Shown: positions 1 to 8,180, counted from the stretch's first letter. The stretch is 10,929 bases of DNA from Clostridia bacterium (GCA_018333845.1 JAGXSK010000251.1:1-10929), one strand, 5' to 3'. Notes: generated from the letters alone by a model not told the origin. Numbers and translations: made by a program.

Positions 1-687
1 AACTTCATGGACTCGATTAATAGAACATTTTACATTGCATTAATAAACGTTTTTTTGACCAATGTATTGGCCATGACCTTTGCCATTGCTTTAACTAGCT
101 CTTTTAAACTGAACAACCTATTTAGAGCTGTAATTTTCTTGCCAAATGTTATTAGCATGGTAATTTCAGGGTTCATCTGGCAGTTCATGTTTACAAGGAT
201 TTCAACTAGTGCTTATAAGGCTACTGGACTAGAGCTATTTAATGTAAGCTGGTTAGGCGATACCCAAAATGTAATCTATGCAATTGTCATAGTATCTCTT
301 TGGCAGGGGTTGGGTTATATTATGACAATTTATATTGCTGGCTTGATGGGTGTTGATGAGTCACTAGTTGAGGCAGCGGAGATAGATGGTGCCAGTGGTT
401 GGCAGGTGTTTTTCAGAATAAAGCTTCCTGTAATGCTGCCAGTTATTACAGTGGGTGCTTTTCTCAACATAGCAGGATCCTTGAAAATTTTTGATATAAT
501 TTATTCCTTAACGGGTGGGGGTCCGGGAAGAGCCTCGGAGGTAGCAATGCTCAATATATACAGGGAGGCGTTTGTTTTTAACAGGTTTGGATATGGTACT
601 GCAAAAGCAGTTATTTTATCTATAATCATTATTCTCATAACAATAATTCAGCTTAGAATTACCTCCAGGAAGGAGGTAGACATGTGA
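1..687 (+). CDS. CUT1-family sugar ABC transporter permease, MalF-like (5' end missing)
   Basis: Inner-membrane permease of a carbohydrate ABC importer, expected to pair with the next gene product. The reading frame is open from base 1 (Asn-Phe before the ATG at 7), and MalF-type proteins normally have another 60 or more residues here. The ATG at 7 is therefore an internal Met and the true start lies upstream of the window. Numbered from that Met, hydrophobic segments lie near residues 8-30, 40-62, 88-110, 143-165 and 199-217. The cytoplasmic EAA loop that docks on the ATPase is clear (EAAEIDGA, 122-129, followed by a run ending in LPVI), as is the CUT1 hallmark LTGGGPGRASEV at 168-179. The gene ends in ATGTGA, overlapping the next start by 4 bases, so the two are translationally coupled. 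The substrate cannot be read from the permease; the downstream GH13 enzyme points to an alpha-glucoside. Confidence 0.93.
   Translation, partial: NFMDSINRTFYIALINVFLTNVLAMTFAIALTSSFKLNNLFRAVIFLPNVISMVISGFIWQFMFTRISTSAYKATGLELFNVSWLGDTQNVIYAIVIVSLWQGLGYIMTIYIAGLMGVDESLVEAAEIDGASGWQVFFRIKLPVMLPVITVGAFLNIAGSLKIFDIIYSLTGGGPGRASEVAMLNIYREAFVFNRFGYGTAKAVILSIIIILITIIQLRITSRKEVDM
669..677 (+). promoter_or_regulatory. Strong ribosome binding site fixing a GTG start
   Basis: The purine run GAAGGAGGT lies inside the end of the upstream permease gene, 6 bases before the GTG at 684. It supports the GTG as start of the second permease and the 4-base stop/start overlap. No ATG is as well placed. Confidence 0.8.
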
Positions 688-1514
688 GAAGGGACAAGCT
701 AGCAAAAAACGTAGTAGGCATATTTATGGGTATTGTATCCATTGCCTGGTTTTTTCCCATATATTTTATGTTTATTAACACATTCAAACCTTTAAAGGAT
801 GTTGTACTAAATACAGCGGTTTTTCCTGAGAGTTTTTATTTTGGCAGTTATGTAACCATATGGGAAAATACACCTTATTTATTAATGTTTAAAAATTCCT
901 TTATTATAACTTTCTTTTCAGTATTGGGTATAGTTATTTTTGGGTCAATGGCAGGATATAAGCTTGCACGGGCTAACAGTAAGTGGGCTTATTTTTTAAT
1001 TATGTATTTTATTTTAACACTAATCATTCCATTCCAAGCTGTCATGATACCACTTGTAAAAATAATGAATAACTTTAATTTAATTGATAGTATAATTGGT
1101 ATTATTTTGGTTTATATAGCCTTTGGTAGTCCGCTAGCCATATTCCTATATCATGGGGCAGTAAAGGCCATTCCTAAATCATTGGAGGAATCTGCAACAA
1201 TTGATGGGGCAGGTCCCTACAGAACCTTTTTTAAAGTTATCTTTCCGCTTTTAACACCTATTACAAGTACAGTAGTCATTTTGCAGACCTTATATATATG
1301 GAATGATTTTTTGCTTCCATTAATAACACTTCAGAGCACAGCTAATCAAACTCTGCCTTTGGGGACCACGGCATTGTTTTTTGGTCAATACGGAAACAAA
1401 TGGGATCTCGGTATTACTGCTATATTTATGGCCTCTTTGCCAATGATCATACTGTACATGATTATGCAGAAATATATAATAAAAGGTATTGTAAGTGGTG
1501 CGACAAAGGGATAA
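684..1514 (+). CDS. CUT1-family sugar ABC transporter permease, MalG-like
   Basis: Second transmembrane subunit of the sugar importer, 276 aa, the usual length for MalG-type proteins, so it appears complete. It starts at GTG with a strong ribosome binding site and overlaps the first permease by 4 bases. Visible landmarks are an N-terminal membrane segment (about 10-32), the typical INTFKP stretch after it, further segments around 70-92, 103-125, 135-157, 192-210 and 245-262, and the EAA loop EESATIDGAGPYRTFFKVIF at 168-187 that contacts the ATPase. The family-typical WNDFLLPL (206-213) and C-terminus ending in GIVSGATKG are also present. It should form a heterodimer with the preceding permease, energised by the ATPase encoded 40 bases downstream. 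No solute-binding protein gene is in the window. Substrate unproven. Confidence 0.95.
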   Translation: MRRDKLAKNVVGIFMGIVSIAWFFPIYFMFINTFKPLKDVVLNTAVFPESFYFGSYVTIWENTPYLLMFKNSFIITFFSVLGIVIFGSMAGYKLARANSKWAYFLIMYFILTLIIPFQAVMIPLVKIMNNFNLIDSIIGIILVYIAFGSPLAIFLYHGAVKAIPKSLEESATIDGAGPYRTFFKVIFPLLTPITSTVVILQTLYIWNDFLLPLITLQSTANQTLPLGTTALFFGQYGNKWDLGITAIFMASLPMIILYMIMQKYIIKGIVSGATKG

Positions 1515-1554
1515 GCAGTAATACTTACTAATTCGCTATGGAGGAGATATTAAT

Positions 1555-2652
1555 ATGGCATGTGTTAGCTTTAGAAATGTTAGAAAGGATTATGGTGAAG
1601 TAAAATGCATCCATGATTTCAATTTAGAAATATACGATAGGGAATTTGTTGTTTTTGTAGGTCCATCTGGCTGCGGCAAGTCTACTGCATTGAGGATGGT
1701 CGCTGGTTTAGAAGAAATCACAGAGGGAGATATATTCATAGGTGATGTTAGAATAAACGATGTTAAGCCTAAAAATAGGAATATTGCAATGGTTTTTCAA
1801 AACTATGCACTGTATCCTCATATGACAGTTTATGATAACATGGCCTTCCCTTTAAAAATGCAGAAGAAGAATAAAAGAGAAATTGAAGAAAGGGTTAAAA
1901 GTGCTGCTAAGATCTTGGGAATAGAGGAATATTTGCACCGCAAACCAAAAGCTCTCTCAGGAGGTCAAAGGCAGCGAGTCGCGTTAGGCAGGGCCATTGT
2001 AAGGGAACCTAATGTGTTTTTAATGGATGAGCCTCTAAGCAATCTGGATGCTAAGCTTCGAGTACAAATGAGACTTGAATTGAAAGAACTTCATAGGAGG
2101 CTGCAGACCACAATCATATATGTAACCCATGACCAGATTGAAGCCATGACTTTAGGTGATAGAGTAGTGGTTCTGAAGGATGGTTTAATTCAGCAAGTAG
2201 GAAAGCCTTATGAGATCTACCAAAAACCCCAAAACGTCTTTGTGGCAGGTTTTTTGGGAAGTCCAACCATGAACTTTATTCGCTGTCAGCTGATTAGCGA
2301 GAATAATGAACTCCACGCGAAAACACAAGGTTTCTCTGGTAAATTATCTAATGAGCAGAAAGAAAAATTAAAGGAATACAAGGAAAAGGATATTGTAGTA
2401 GGTATTAGACCAGAAAATATTCTATTTAACCTTGAAGAGGGTATTAAATATGGCAATTTAATCAATGCCAATGTAGATGTGGCAGAGTTAGTTGGTGCAG
2501 ATACATTTATTCATTTAAAAACAGGCGCCCAATCCATAAGTGCATTAGTAAAATCTGATTATGGGATAATCGAGGAAAAGCCAATACAGTTAACCTTTAA
2601 ATCGGAAAGTCTCCACCTTTTTGATATCAATACTGAAAAAGCTTTCTTGTAA
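1555..2652 (+). CDS. Sugar ABC transporter ATP-binding protein, MsmK/UgpC/MalK type
   Basis: ATPase subunit of the CUT1 importer, 365 aa, full length for the MalK/MsmK/UgpC group. All nucleotide-binding elements are intact: Walker A GPSGCGKST (36-44), Q-loop FQNYALYPHMTV (Gln82), signature LSGGQRQR (134-141), Walker B VFLMDEP (154-160), D-loop SNLDAKLR and switch His192 (THDQIEAM). A C-terminal regulatory OB/TOBE region follows from about residue 235, with the typical VGIRPENI at 282-289. The start is set by GGAGGA 8 bases upstream of ATG 1555. In many Firmicutes one MsmK-like ATPase serves several sugar importers and is encoded separately; here it sits 40 bases behind its permeases, which suggests a dedicated subunit. 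ATP-driven uptake of an alpha-glucoside is inferred from the GH13 gene in the same operon. Confidence 0.95.
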   Translation: MACVSFRNVRKDYGEVKCIHDFNLEIYDREFVVFVGPSGCGKSTALRMVAGLEEITEGDIFIGDVRINDVKPKNRNIAMVFQNYALYPHMTVYDNMAFPLKMQKKNKREIEERVKSAAKILGIEEYLHRKPKALSGGQRQRVALGRAIVREPNVFLMDEPLSNLDAKLRVQMRLELKELHRRLQTTIIYVTHDQIEAMTLGDRVVVLKDGLIQQVGKPYEIYQKPQNVFVAGFLGSPTMNFIRCQLISENNELHAKTQGFSGKLSNEQKEKLKEYKEKDIVVGIRPENILFNLEEGIKYGNLINANVDVAELVGADTFIHLKTGAQSISALVKSDYGIIEEKPIQLTFKSESLHLFDINTEKAFL

Positions 2653-2665
2653 GGGGGACAGAATC

Positions 2666-3790
2666 ATGAAAATGACTTCCCGAGAAAGAATAATGGCAGT
2701 TATTAATGGGAAAAAACCAGATAGAATTCCGTGGGTACCTTTGATTGGACGGTACTATGTAAGTTCACTGCCAAGCATGGGAATAAATCTAGATGATATT
2801 GTCCGAACTAACAAAGTAAAACCACCGGCAGTACAAAAAAACCTGAATTTATATGAAATAGAAACCATCAAATATGTGGGAGCAGATGTGCTCTACAGAC
2901 ATGTGGATTCATACAGGATTATATATCATAAAAGCAAAGAATTCACAAAGATAGTTGATGGTGTTAAATATGAAGGCTTTGAAACACCTGTAGGCACAAT
3001 TTTTTCCAAAACTGAAAATGCAACAGGAACGGAATTTATTACAAAAAAGCTTGTGGAAAGTTATGAAGATATCAAAGTTCTGATGCATGTAATGAAAAAT
3101 GTTGAGGTTCAGCCCAATTACCAGGATTACCTGGAATTTGATGAATACATTGCCGATGATGGAATTGCTACCTTAACGGGACCCTTAACACCCTTACAGT
3201 TAATGCTTCAGTTTTACATGGGTATTGAAAAAACTACCTATGCACTAATGGATTACCCAGAGGAAATGGAAGAATTATTTAAGTTAATACATGAGTTTAA
3301 TCAAAGAGTATATAAAATAATGGCTGAAGCACCGGCCATGGTAATAATTAGCTATGAGGATACCTCCACAACAGTTATCAGTCCTAAGTGGTATGAAGAT
3401 TTCTGTTCTAACCAATTGAATACCTATGCTGATATTTTGCATTCGGGCAGCAAGACTTTTATTGTTCATATGTGCGGTAAAATATCTAGAATAGTTAATT
3501 TAATAGCTAAGGGTAAAATGGATGGTATTGATTCGGTCTGTCCACCCACTCCTGGAGATATTGAGCCTGGAGAGGCTTTAAGCAAGTTGGGAAAAATTAT
3601 TATTGGTGGACTTGACCCTGCATTGCTTCAAAGAATGAGTGTTGAAGACGTTGAGGCTTATACATTAAGCAAGTTAAGACAGATAGATGAAAAGGATAGA
3701 TTCATGCTAAGCACAGGGGATTCAACAGCCTATGGTACTCCGCTTGAAAATTTAAAGGCTGTAACTGAAACTATAAACAATTTTGGCTAG
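2666..3790 (+). CDS. UroD-fold protein, MtaA/CmuA-like methyltransferase candidate (first of three)
   Basis: A 374-aa protein of the uroporphyrinogen decarboxylase superfamily. It opens with MTSRERIMAVINGKKPDRIP, typical of the MtaA/MtbA/CmuA branch, whose members move methyl groups to or from corrinoid proteins with a bound Zn. The N-terminal arginines of the haem enzyme HemE that bind the porphyrin carboxylates are not evident. The first part of the Zn motif is present as HMCG (His268, Cys270). At the usual third ligand, normally Cys in a PGC-type segment, the aligned stretch LSTGDSTAYGTP has Asp (about residue 352). GTPLENLKA near the C-terminus is a family hallmark. I chose ATG 2666 because AAGGGGGA lies 7 bases upstream; an upstream in-frame ATG at 2621 would overlap the ATPase gene and add 15 residues unlike the family. 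Likely role: substrate-side or corrinoid methyl transfer; the substrate is unknown. Confidence 0.85.
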   Translation: MKMTSRERIMAVINGKKPDRIPWVPLIGRYYVSSLPSMGINLDDIVRTNKVKPPAVQKNLNLYEIETIKYVGADVLYRHVDSYRIIYHKSKEFTKIVDGVKYEGFETPVGTIFSKTENATGTEFITKKLVESYEDIKVLMHVMKNVEVQPNYQDYLEFDEYIADDGIATLTGPLTPLQLMLQFYMGIEKTTYALMDYPEEMEELFKLIHEFNQRVYKIMAEAPAMVIISYEDTSTTVISPKWYEDFCSNQLNTYADILHSGSKTFIVHMCGKISRIVNLIAKGKMDGIDSVCPPTPGDIEPGEALSKLGKIIIGGLDPALLQRMSVEDVEAYTLSKLRQIDEKDRFMLSTGDSTAYGTPLENLKAVTETINNFG

Positions 3791-3802
3791 GGCGGTGTTA
3801 GT

Positions 3803-5026
3803 ATGATAAGCGCTAAGGATAGACAAATAATAAAGGATTTGGCTCTAAAAGTTGCAGAGATATCAGCTCATCCGCTCCAGGATATTAAGAGAAAAGAATG
3901 GATACGACATAACAAAATGCAGCATCTAGCACCCCGTGTTTTAATATTTCCCTTTGATTGCTGGAAAGAAATTATTCCTGCAGATATTCTAGAGGTTTCC
4001 CATCCATATTTAAGAGAAATTGAATTTGAACTGAGAAAGAAAATATATCATTGGGAGCATTTTAGAGATGACACAGTAATTGAGCCTTTCATTAATATTC
4101 CGTGTGTTATGGATGAACACCAGGATTGGGGCTTGGGTATAAAACATCAACACTCGACTAAAATTGATGGAGCTTACGGCTTTCTTCCCACTTTGGTTGA
4201 CGAAGAAGACTTGCATAAAATGATGAGCATCACACATGAGTATACATTTGACGATGATGAAACCCTAAGAAGGATAGCAATGGTAAAGGATATAGTTGGA
4301 GATGCATTGCAGGTTGATGCCTATGTTCCTTTTTATACAGCCAGCTTAGTATTTGAATTGATACACCTCAGGGGCTTTTCTCAGATGCTGCTGGATTTTT
4401 ATGATAATCCAGATTTTTTTCACAAAGTCATGGGTTATATGTGTGATTCAATGCTCCATGTCTTTAAAACTATGGAGAAAGAAAAGAGATTAACCTTAAA
4501 TAATAGGGATCAGTACCTGCCATCTGGCAGTTTAGGATATAGTGATGAGCTTCCGCAAGATGGCTTTGATGGACATGTTAGACTAAAAGATCTATGGGGC
4601 TTTGCCGATACTCAAGAGTTTACGGATGTATCTCCGCCGATGTGGCAAGAATTTGCGTTTAACTACCAATTAAAATTGTTGAAGGAGTTTGGCCTGATCT
4701 CTTATGGATGCTGTGAAAACTTAGATAAAAAGCTCGACCATGTCCTAACAATACCTAATATTAGAAAAATATCAATTAGTCCATGGACAGATATTAGACT
4801 AGCTGCCCAAAAGATAGAAAGAAAGGCAATTTTTTGCAGAAAACCAAACCCCGCCAAGGTTATTTTTGGCTTTCACAAGGATAACCTTAAGAAGGAAATA
4901 GAGGAACTTTTACAGGTTGCAGGCAGGTGTAATTTAGAAATTGTATTAAAGGACATACAAACCTGTAATGGTCACCCTGAACACCTTAAAGAGTGGGTTG
5001 ATATAACCCAGGCATGCTGCAAATAG
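3803..5026 (+). CDS. UroD-superfamily protein with YGCCE motif (second of three)
   Basis: A 407-aa soluble protein recognisable as UroD-like mainly by its C-terminal half; the N-terminal half is not one I can assign closely. Where MtaA-type enzymes have HxCG it carries YGCCENLD (301-308; Cys303, Cys304, Glu305), so the usual His ligand is replaced by Tyr and a Cys pair is present. Further along it has SISPWTD (325-331), FCRKPNP (344-350, with Cys345 a possible additional ligand) and a C-terminal VLKDIQTCNGHPEHL segment. It starts 12 bases after the previous stop, with only a modest GGGCGG site, so it is probably co-translated. It is clearly different from both flanking UroD-like proteins and so is not a recent tandem duplicate. 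I infer a metal-dependent methyltransferase acting on the methylated substrate. A non-methyltransferase role cannot be excluded. Confidence 0.75.
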   Translation: MISAKDRQIIKDLALKVAEISAHPLQDIKRKEWIRHNKMQHLAPRVLIFPFDCWKEIIPADILEVSHPYLREIEFELRKKIYHWEHFRDDTVIEPFINIPCVMDEHQDWGLGIKHQHSTKIDGAYGFLPTLVDEEDLHKMMSITHEYTFDDDETLRRIAMVKDIVGDALQVDAYVPFYTASLVFELIHLRGFSQMLLDFYDNPDFFHKVMGYMCDSMLHVFKTMEKEKRLTLNNRDQYLPSGSLGYSDELPQDGFDGHVRLKDLWGFADTQEFTDVSPPMWQEFAFNYQLKLLKEFGLISYGCCENLDKKLDHVLTIPNIRKISISPWTDIRLAAQKIERKAIFCRKPNPAKVIFGFHKDNLKKEIEELLQVAGRCNLEIVLKDIQTCNGHPEHLKEWVDITQACCK

Positions 5027-5074
5027 TTACACGGAACAAATGCCCATGAAGTATAAAAAAGGATTGAATAAAAA

Positions 5075-6196
5075 ATGAATACTAAAATTGATTGGCAAAC
5101 ACACTTGTCTGAAGAAGTTGAAAATAGAAAAGAGGTAATCAAAAAATTTTGGTATAACCCTAATGGGATTGGCAGGCCCCTTCTTTCAATTCGTTTTGAG
5201 GATTTCCTGCCTGATATGTCAGCTCAAAAGCTTATGCAGGATGACAGGCTGGATTTTCAATACCAACTTAAACTAAATAACGATGTTTTGCGCTACAGGA
5301 GTGACTTTGTACCAAGATTATTGCCCTATATGGGTTCTACCTGCATCGCCTCTGCCTTTGGAGCAAAAATTGTTTTCCCAGATAATAACCAACCAACCTG
5401 TCTCCCGGTAATTAATAAACCAGAGGACGCATTTAAGATAATAAAGCCAGATGTATATGCTAAAGACCTGGGTCGTGTTTTTGAGAAAACCGAGTACTTT
5501 CTAGAAATGACCAAGGGACAGTACCCGATCACAATTACTGATTTTCAAAGTCCTTTTGACACAGTTCACCTTTTATGGAATCGTGACACGTTCTTTACTG
5601 ATCTAGTGTTGTATCCTGAGTCTATAGAATACCTGCTAAATGTGGTTACAGACCTAACCATTGAGTTAGGGATTAAGCTTAAGGAAATGATACCTAATTT
5701 TGTTCCTGCCCACTGCCCTAGTTTTTGGATGCCTTCAGATGCTGCAGTCACCATATCTTTAGATAGTATAGTCAATATTGGTCCAAACATGTTCGATAGA
5801 TTTGTGCGTCCATCACTAGAAAGAATTTCTCATGCCTTTGGGGGAGTGGTGGTCCATTCCTGTGGAAACTGGAAGCATCACCTGCAGAAGGTAAAAACTG
5901 TGCAGGGTCTTAAAGGAATTAATTTTGGTGTAGGAGAGATGCTCCTTGAGGATGTGTTAGAAGTCTTTGACACAGATGAGAGCAATGTTAGAATTATCCC
6001 CCATGTTGGACTAAATCTTCCCTATACGTATAAAAGCAATCTGGAATTCATGAAGCATGTTTTGGATGCTGTTAAGTTTCCAGAAAGGGTGTATATGCTG
6101 TGTTGGCGGGATGACTTAAACCCTAATACACCTTGGATTGAAAATTCCTATGACCAAATGGCAGTTTTTTTTGAAAAAAGAGGGTATGGTTTTTAG
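5075..6196 (+). CDS. UroD-fold methyltransferase candidate with complete HxC...C zinc motif (third of three)
   Basis: A 373-aa UroD-superfamily protein. It has HSCGN at 261-265 (His261, Cys263) and MLCWRDD with Cys343 near the C-terminus, matching the His-x-Cys...Cys Zn site of MtaA/MtbA-type methyltransferases; of the three paralogues it has the most canonical ligand set. Other features are an N-terminal region with an RPLLSIRFEDF stretch (34-44), a mid-protein ITDFQSPFDT (154-163), and an AHCPSFWMP segment (212-220) rich in possible substrate-contact residues. It follows the second paralogue after 48 bases and precedes the GH13 gene by 47, in the same direction. Its ribosome binding site is weak (AAAAGGA about 10 bases before ATG). 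HemE activity is unlikely because of sequence divergence and operon context. Proposed role: Zn-dependent demethylation or methyl transfer involving a corrinoid protein encoded elsewhere. Substrate unknown. Confidence 0.8.
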   Translation: MNTKIDWQTHLSEEVENRKEVIKKFWYNPNGIGRPLLSIRFEDFLPDMSAQKLMQDDRLDFQYQLKLNNDVLRYRSDFVPRLLPYMGSTCIASAFGAKIVFPDNNQPTCLPVINKPEDAFKIIKPDVYAKDLGRVFEKTEYFLEMTKGQYPITITDFQSPFDTVHLLWNRDTFFTDLVLYPESIEYLLNVVTDLTIELGIKLKEMIPNFVPAHCPSFWMPSDAAVTISLDSIVNIGPNMFDRFVRPSLERISHAFGGVVVHSCGNWKHHLQKVKTVQGLKGINFGVGEMLLEDVLEVFDTDESNVRIIPHVGLNLPYTYKSNLEFMKHVLDAVKFPERVYMLCWRDDLNPNTPWIENSYDQMAVFFEKRGYGF

Positions 6197-6243
6197 ACTA
6201 ATAGATAGAGAAAGCTTAAAAATGCAAAGGGGTTGTTGTTTTC

Positions 6244-7929
6244 ATGAATTATACAAAATGGTGGAAGCAGGCAGTCATATATGAAATATACCTGAGAAGC
6301 TTTTATGATAGTAATGGAGATGGAGTTGGCGATCTCCAGGGAATAATACAAAAGCTAGACTATATTAAGGACCTTGGAGTTGATGCTATTTGGGTTACTC
6401 CTTTTTATCAATCGCCCCTTGACGACATGGGTTATGATATATCCGACTACTGCAGTATCCTGCTGGAGTTTGGCACAATGGAAGACTTTGAAAGGCTTGT
6501 TCATGAATCCCATAGACGTGGTATTAAGGTAGTAATTGATATGGTATTAAATCATACATCTGATGAACATCCATGGTTTGTTGAATCACGGAGCTCTAAA
6601 ACCAATCCCAGACGGGATTGGTATGTATGGCACCCGGGAATAAAAGGGGACCTCCCTAACAACTGGCAGTCTGCCTTTCAAGGCTCTGCCTGGGAATATG
6701 ATGAGCTTACAGGTGAGTACTATCTGCATCAGTTTTCCAAGAAACAGCCTGATTTAAACTGGCGTAACCCCCAGGTCAGGGAAGCAATGTTTGACATGAT
6801 CAGATTTTGGCTGGACAAGGGTGTTGATGGATTACGCCTTGACATCATCAATTCTCTCATTGAGGATGGTGATTTTAGAGATAATATATTTATAGATAAC
6901 GGCTTAAAGATAGATTACTCAAAAATCTATAATAACCTGGATGTAGCTCCTGAAAAGATTATAGATTATACTCGCAACCAACCAGAAACCTACTCCATTG
7001 TAAGAGAACTTAGGAATAAGGTTATTGAAAGGTATAAAGATATTTTTACCGTAGGAGAGGCCTATCCCTGCTCGCCAGAAGTAGCTGGAGAACTTGCAGG
7101 AGAAGGCAAACTAGATGTATGCTTTCACTTTGATTTCCTATTTCTTAACAAAAGAGATGTTAGAAGCTTCAAGGAGATAATAAGCAGATGGGAAGGATCC
7201 ATTAAGGATAGAGGTCCAGGGGCGTGGAACTGCTATTACCTAAGCAACCATGACATGCCAAGACAGGTGAGTGTCTTTGGTAGCGAGAAATATTACAAAG
7301 AGTCTGCTGCCATGTTAGCCGCCTTTCTCTTGACCTTGCCAGGTACAATTTTCATGTACCAGGGCGAAGAGATTGGAATGACAGATGTAAAATTTAATGC
7401 TATTGAACACTACAGAGATATCATGTGTGTGAATTATTACAAGCGTTTGGTGGAAGAGGGAGTAGATCTAGATACTGCTCTTAGTGAGGCTCAAAAGATG
7501 TCCAGAGATAATGCACGTACGCCCATGCAGTGGAGCAATGAAAAGCATGGAGGATTTACCATGGGCACACCCTGGTTAGGAGTAAATGAAAATTATAGAG
7601 ACATAAATGTTAGAGCCCAGCAAGGTGACACAAAGTCCATTCTAAGCTTTTACAAAACATTAATAAAGCTTAGAAAGGACTACAAAACCCTGGTATATGG
7701 TTCATATAAACCTCTATTGGAGGAGCACCAGCAGGTGATGGCTTATATAAGAGAAGATGAACATGCAAAACTGCTGGTAATATTAAACATGTCGGAGCAG
7801 ATGGTAAATCTCCAAGAGCCTTTAGATGGGACAATAGATATAAGAAATACAGTGCTGCTCATTGCCAATACTGACCAGGGTAATCCTTTCCAACTCAAAC
7901 CCTTTGAGGTCAGGATTTATTTAGTATAA
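6244..7929 (+). CDS. GH13 alpha-glucosidase, oligo-1,6-glucosidase type
   Basis: A 561-aa cytoplasmic glycoside hydrolase (no signal peptide) of family GH13, at the usual length of oligo-1,6-glucosidases and trehalose-6-phosphate hydrolases. Landmarks are a calcium-binding-type loop DSNGDGVGD (22-30), region I DMVLNHTS (99-106), region II GLRLD with nucleophile Asp200, region III FTVGE with acid/base Glu272, and region IV LSNHD with Asp337. RDNARTPMQW (421-430) is a subfamily hallmark, and a C-terminal beta domain starts near 490. Residue 201, after the nucleophile, is Ile. In this subfamily Val or Ile at that site goes with alpha-1,6 (or trehalose-6-phosphate) activity, and Ala with maltase activity. 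No PTS gene is nearby, so an unphosphorylated alpha-glucoside delivered by the ABC importer is the likelier substrate. The SD AAAGGGG is 11 bases from ATG. The last gene of the operon, it is followed by an operator and a possible terminator. Confidence 0.93.
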   Translation: MNYTKWWKQAVIYEIYLRSFYDSNGDGVGDLQGIIQKLDYIKDLGVDAIWVTPFYQSPLDDMGYDISDYCSILLEFGTMEDFERLVHESHRRGIKVVIDMVLNHTSDEHPWFVESRSSKTNPRRDWYVWHPGIKGDLPNNWQSAFQGSAWEYDELTGEYYLHQFSKKQPDLNWRNPQVREAMFDMIRFWLDKGVDGLRLDIINSLIEDGDFRDNIFIDNGLKIDYSKIYNNLDVAPEKIIDYTRNQPETYSIVRELRNKVIERYKDIFTVGEAYPCSPEVAGELAGEGKLDVCFHFDFLFLNKRDVRSFKEIISRWEGSIKDRGPGAWNCYYLSNHDMPRQVSVFGSEKYYKESAAMLAAFLLTLPGTIFMYQGEEIGMTDVKFNAIEHYRDIMCVNYYKRLVEEGVDLDTALSEAQKMSRDNARTPMQWSNEKHGGFTMGTPWLGVNENYRDINVRAQQGDTKSILSFYKTLIKLRKDYKTLVYGSYKPLLEEHQQVMAYIREDEHAKLLVILNMSEQMVNLQEPLDGTIDIRNTVLLIANTDQGNPFQLKPFEVRIYLV

Positions 7930-7944
7930 TTACATGAGCCAAAA

Positions 7945-7958
7945 TGAAAACGCTTTCA
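7945..7958. promoter_or_regulatory. CcpA cre / LacI-family operator, site 1
   Basis: TGAAAACGCTTTCA matches the CcpA catabolite-responsive element pattern (TGWAARCGYTWNCW) at every defined position and is a near-perfect palindrome around the central CG. It lies 15 bases after the glucosidase stop codon. A locally encoded LacI-family repressor could use the same kind of site. No regulator gene is in the window. Confidence 0.75.
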
Positions 7959-7974
7959 AAAAACTATTATATTT

Positions 7975-8030
7975 AACCCCCTGTATCCTGTATCCAGACA
8001 AAACAATACCTGGAAATCTATGGGTTTTTT
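7975..8030 (+). terminator. Possible weak intrinsic terminator after the glucosidase operon
   Basis: AACCC (7975-7979) can pair with GGGTT (8022-8026), which runs into a T tract ending at 8030. A small inner stem CCAG/CTGG lies between them. The outer stem is short and the loop long, so termination strength is doubtful; a tandem repeat CTGTATC-CTGTATC sits on the 5' side. The alternative is that the transcript reads through into the next unit. Confidence 0.3.
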
Positions 8031-8156
8031 GCGACAAAAACAGGCTCTATAAAAGCAAATAAATTGACGGACTGAAGACAAGTAAATTCATATTTTAAAT
8101 TAAAATAAATAAAAATGCAAAATAATGTAATCCAAGCAGGAGTTTTGAATTTTATG

Positions 8157-8162
8157 TATAAT
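8157..8162 (+). promoter_or_regulatory. Candidate -10 box (TATAAT), alternative promoter
   Basis: A perfect TATAAT hexamer, but no good -35 sequence lies 16-18 bases upstream. If used, transcription would begin near 8169 and operator site 2 would lie just downstream of the start, acting as a roadblock. Confidence 0.3.
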
Positions 8163-8180
8163 TCTAAAAACAACAAAATA

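Noticed and set aside
2621..2665. Upstream in-frame ATG at 2621 for the first UroD-like gene
   Set aside because: It overlaps the ATPase gene by 32 bases, lacks a good ribosome binding site and adds 15 residues unlike the family, whereas ATG 2666 has AAGGGGGA at good spacing and begins the typical N-terminus.
5046..5078. Ten-codon frame ending in an ATGA overlap with the third UroD-like gene
   Set aside because: Very short, Lys-rich from an A-run, with no ribosome binding site; best explained as chance in AT-rich DNA.
2286..5790. Minus-strand frames of 61-75 codons (2286-2471, 3284-3469, 4010-4237, 5326-5532, 5566-5790)
   Set aside because: All lie opposite well-supported genes, have no recognisable domains or ribosome binding sites, and look like shadow frames.
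2666..6196. HemE (haem biosynthesis uroporphyrinogen decarboxylase) annotation for the three UroD-like genes
   Set aside because: Three divergent copies in a sugar operon, Zn-type HxC or GCC motifs, and no sign of the HemE N-terminal substrate-binding arginines argue against a haem role.
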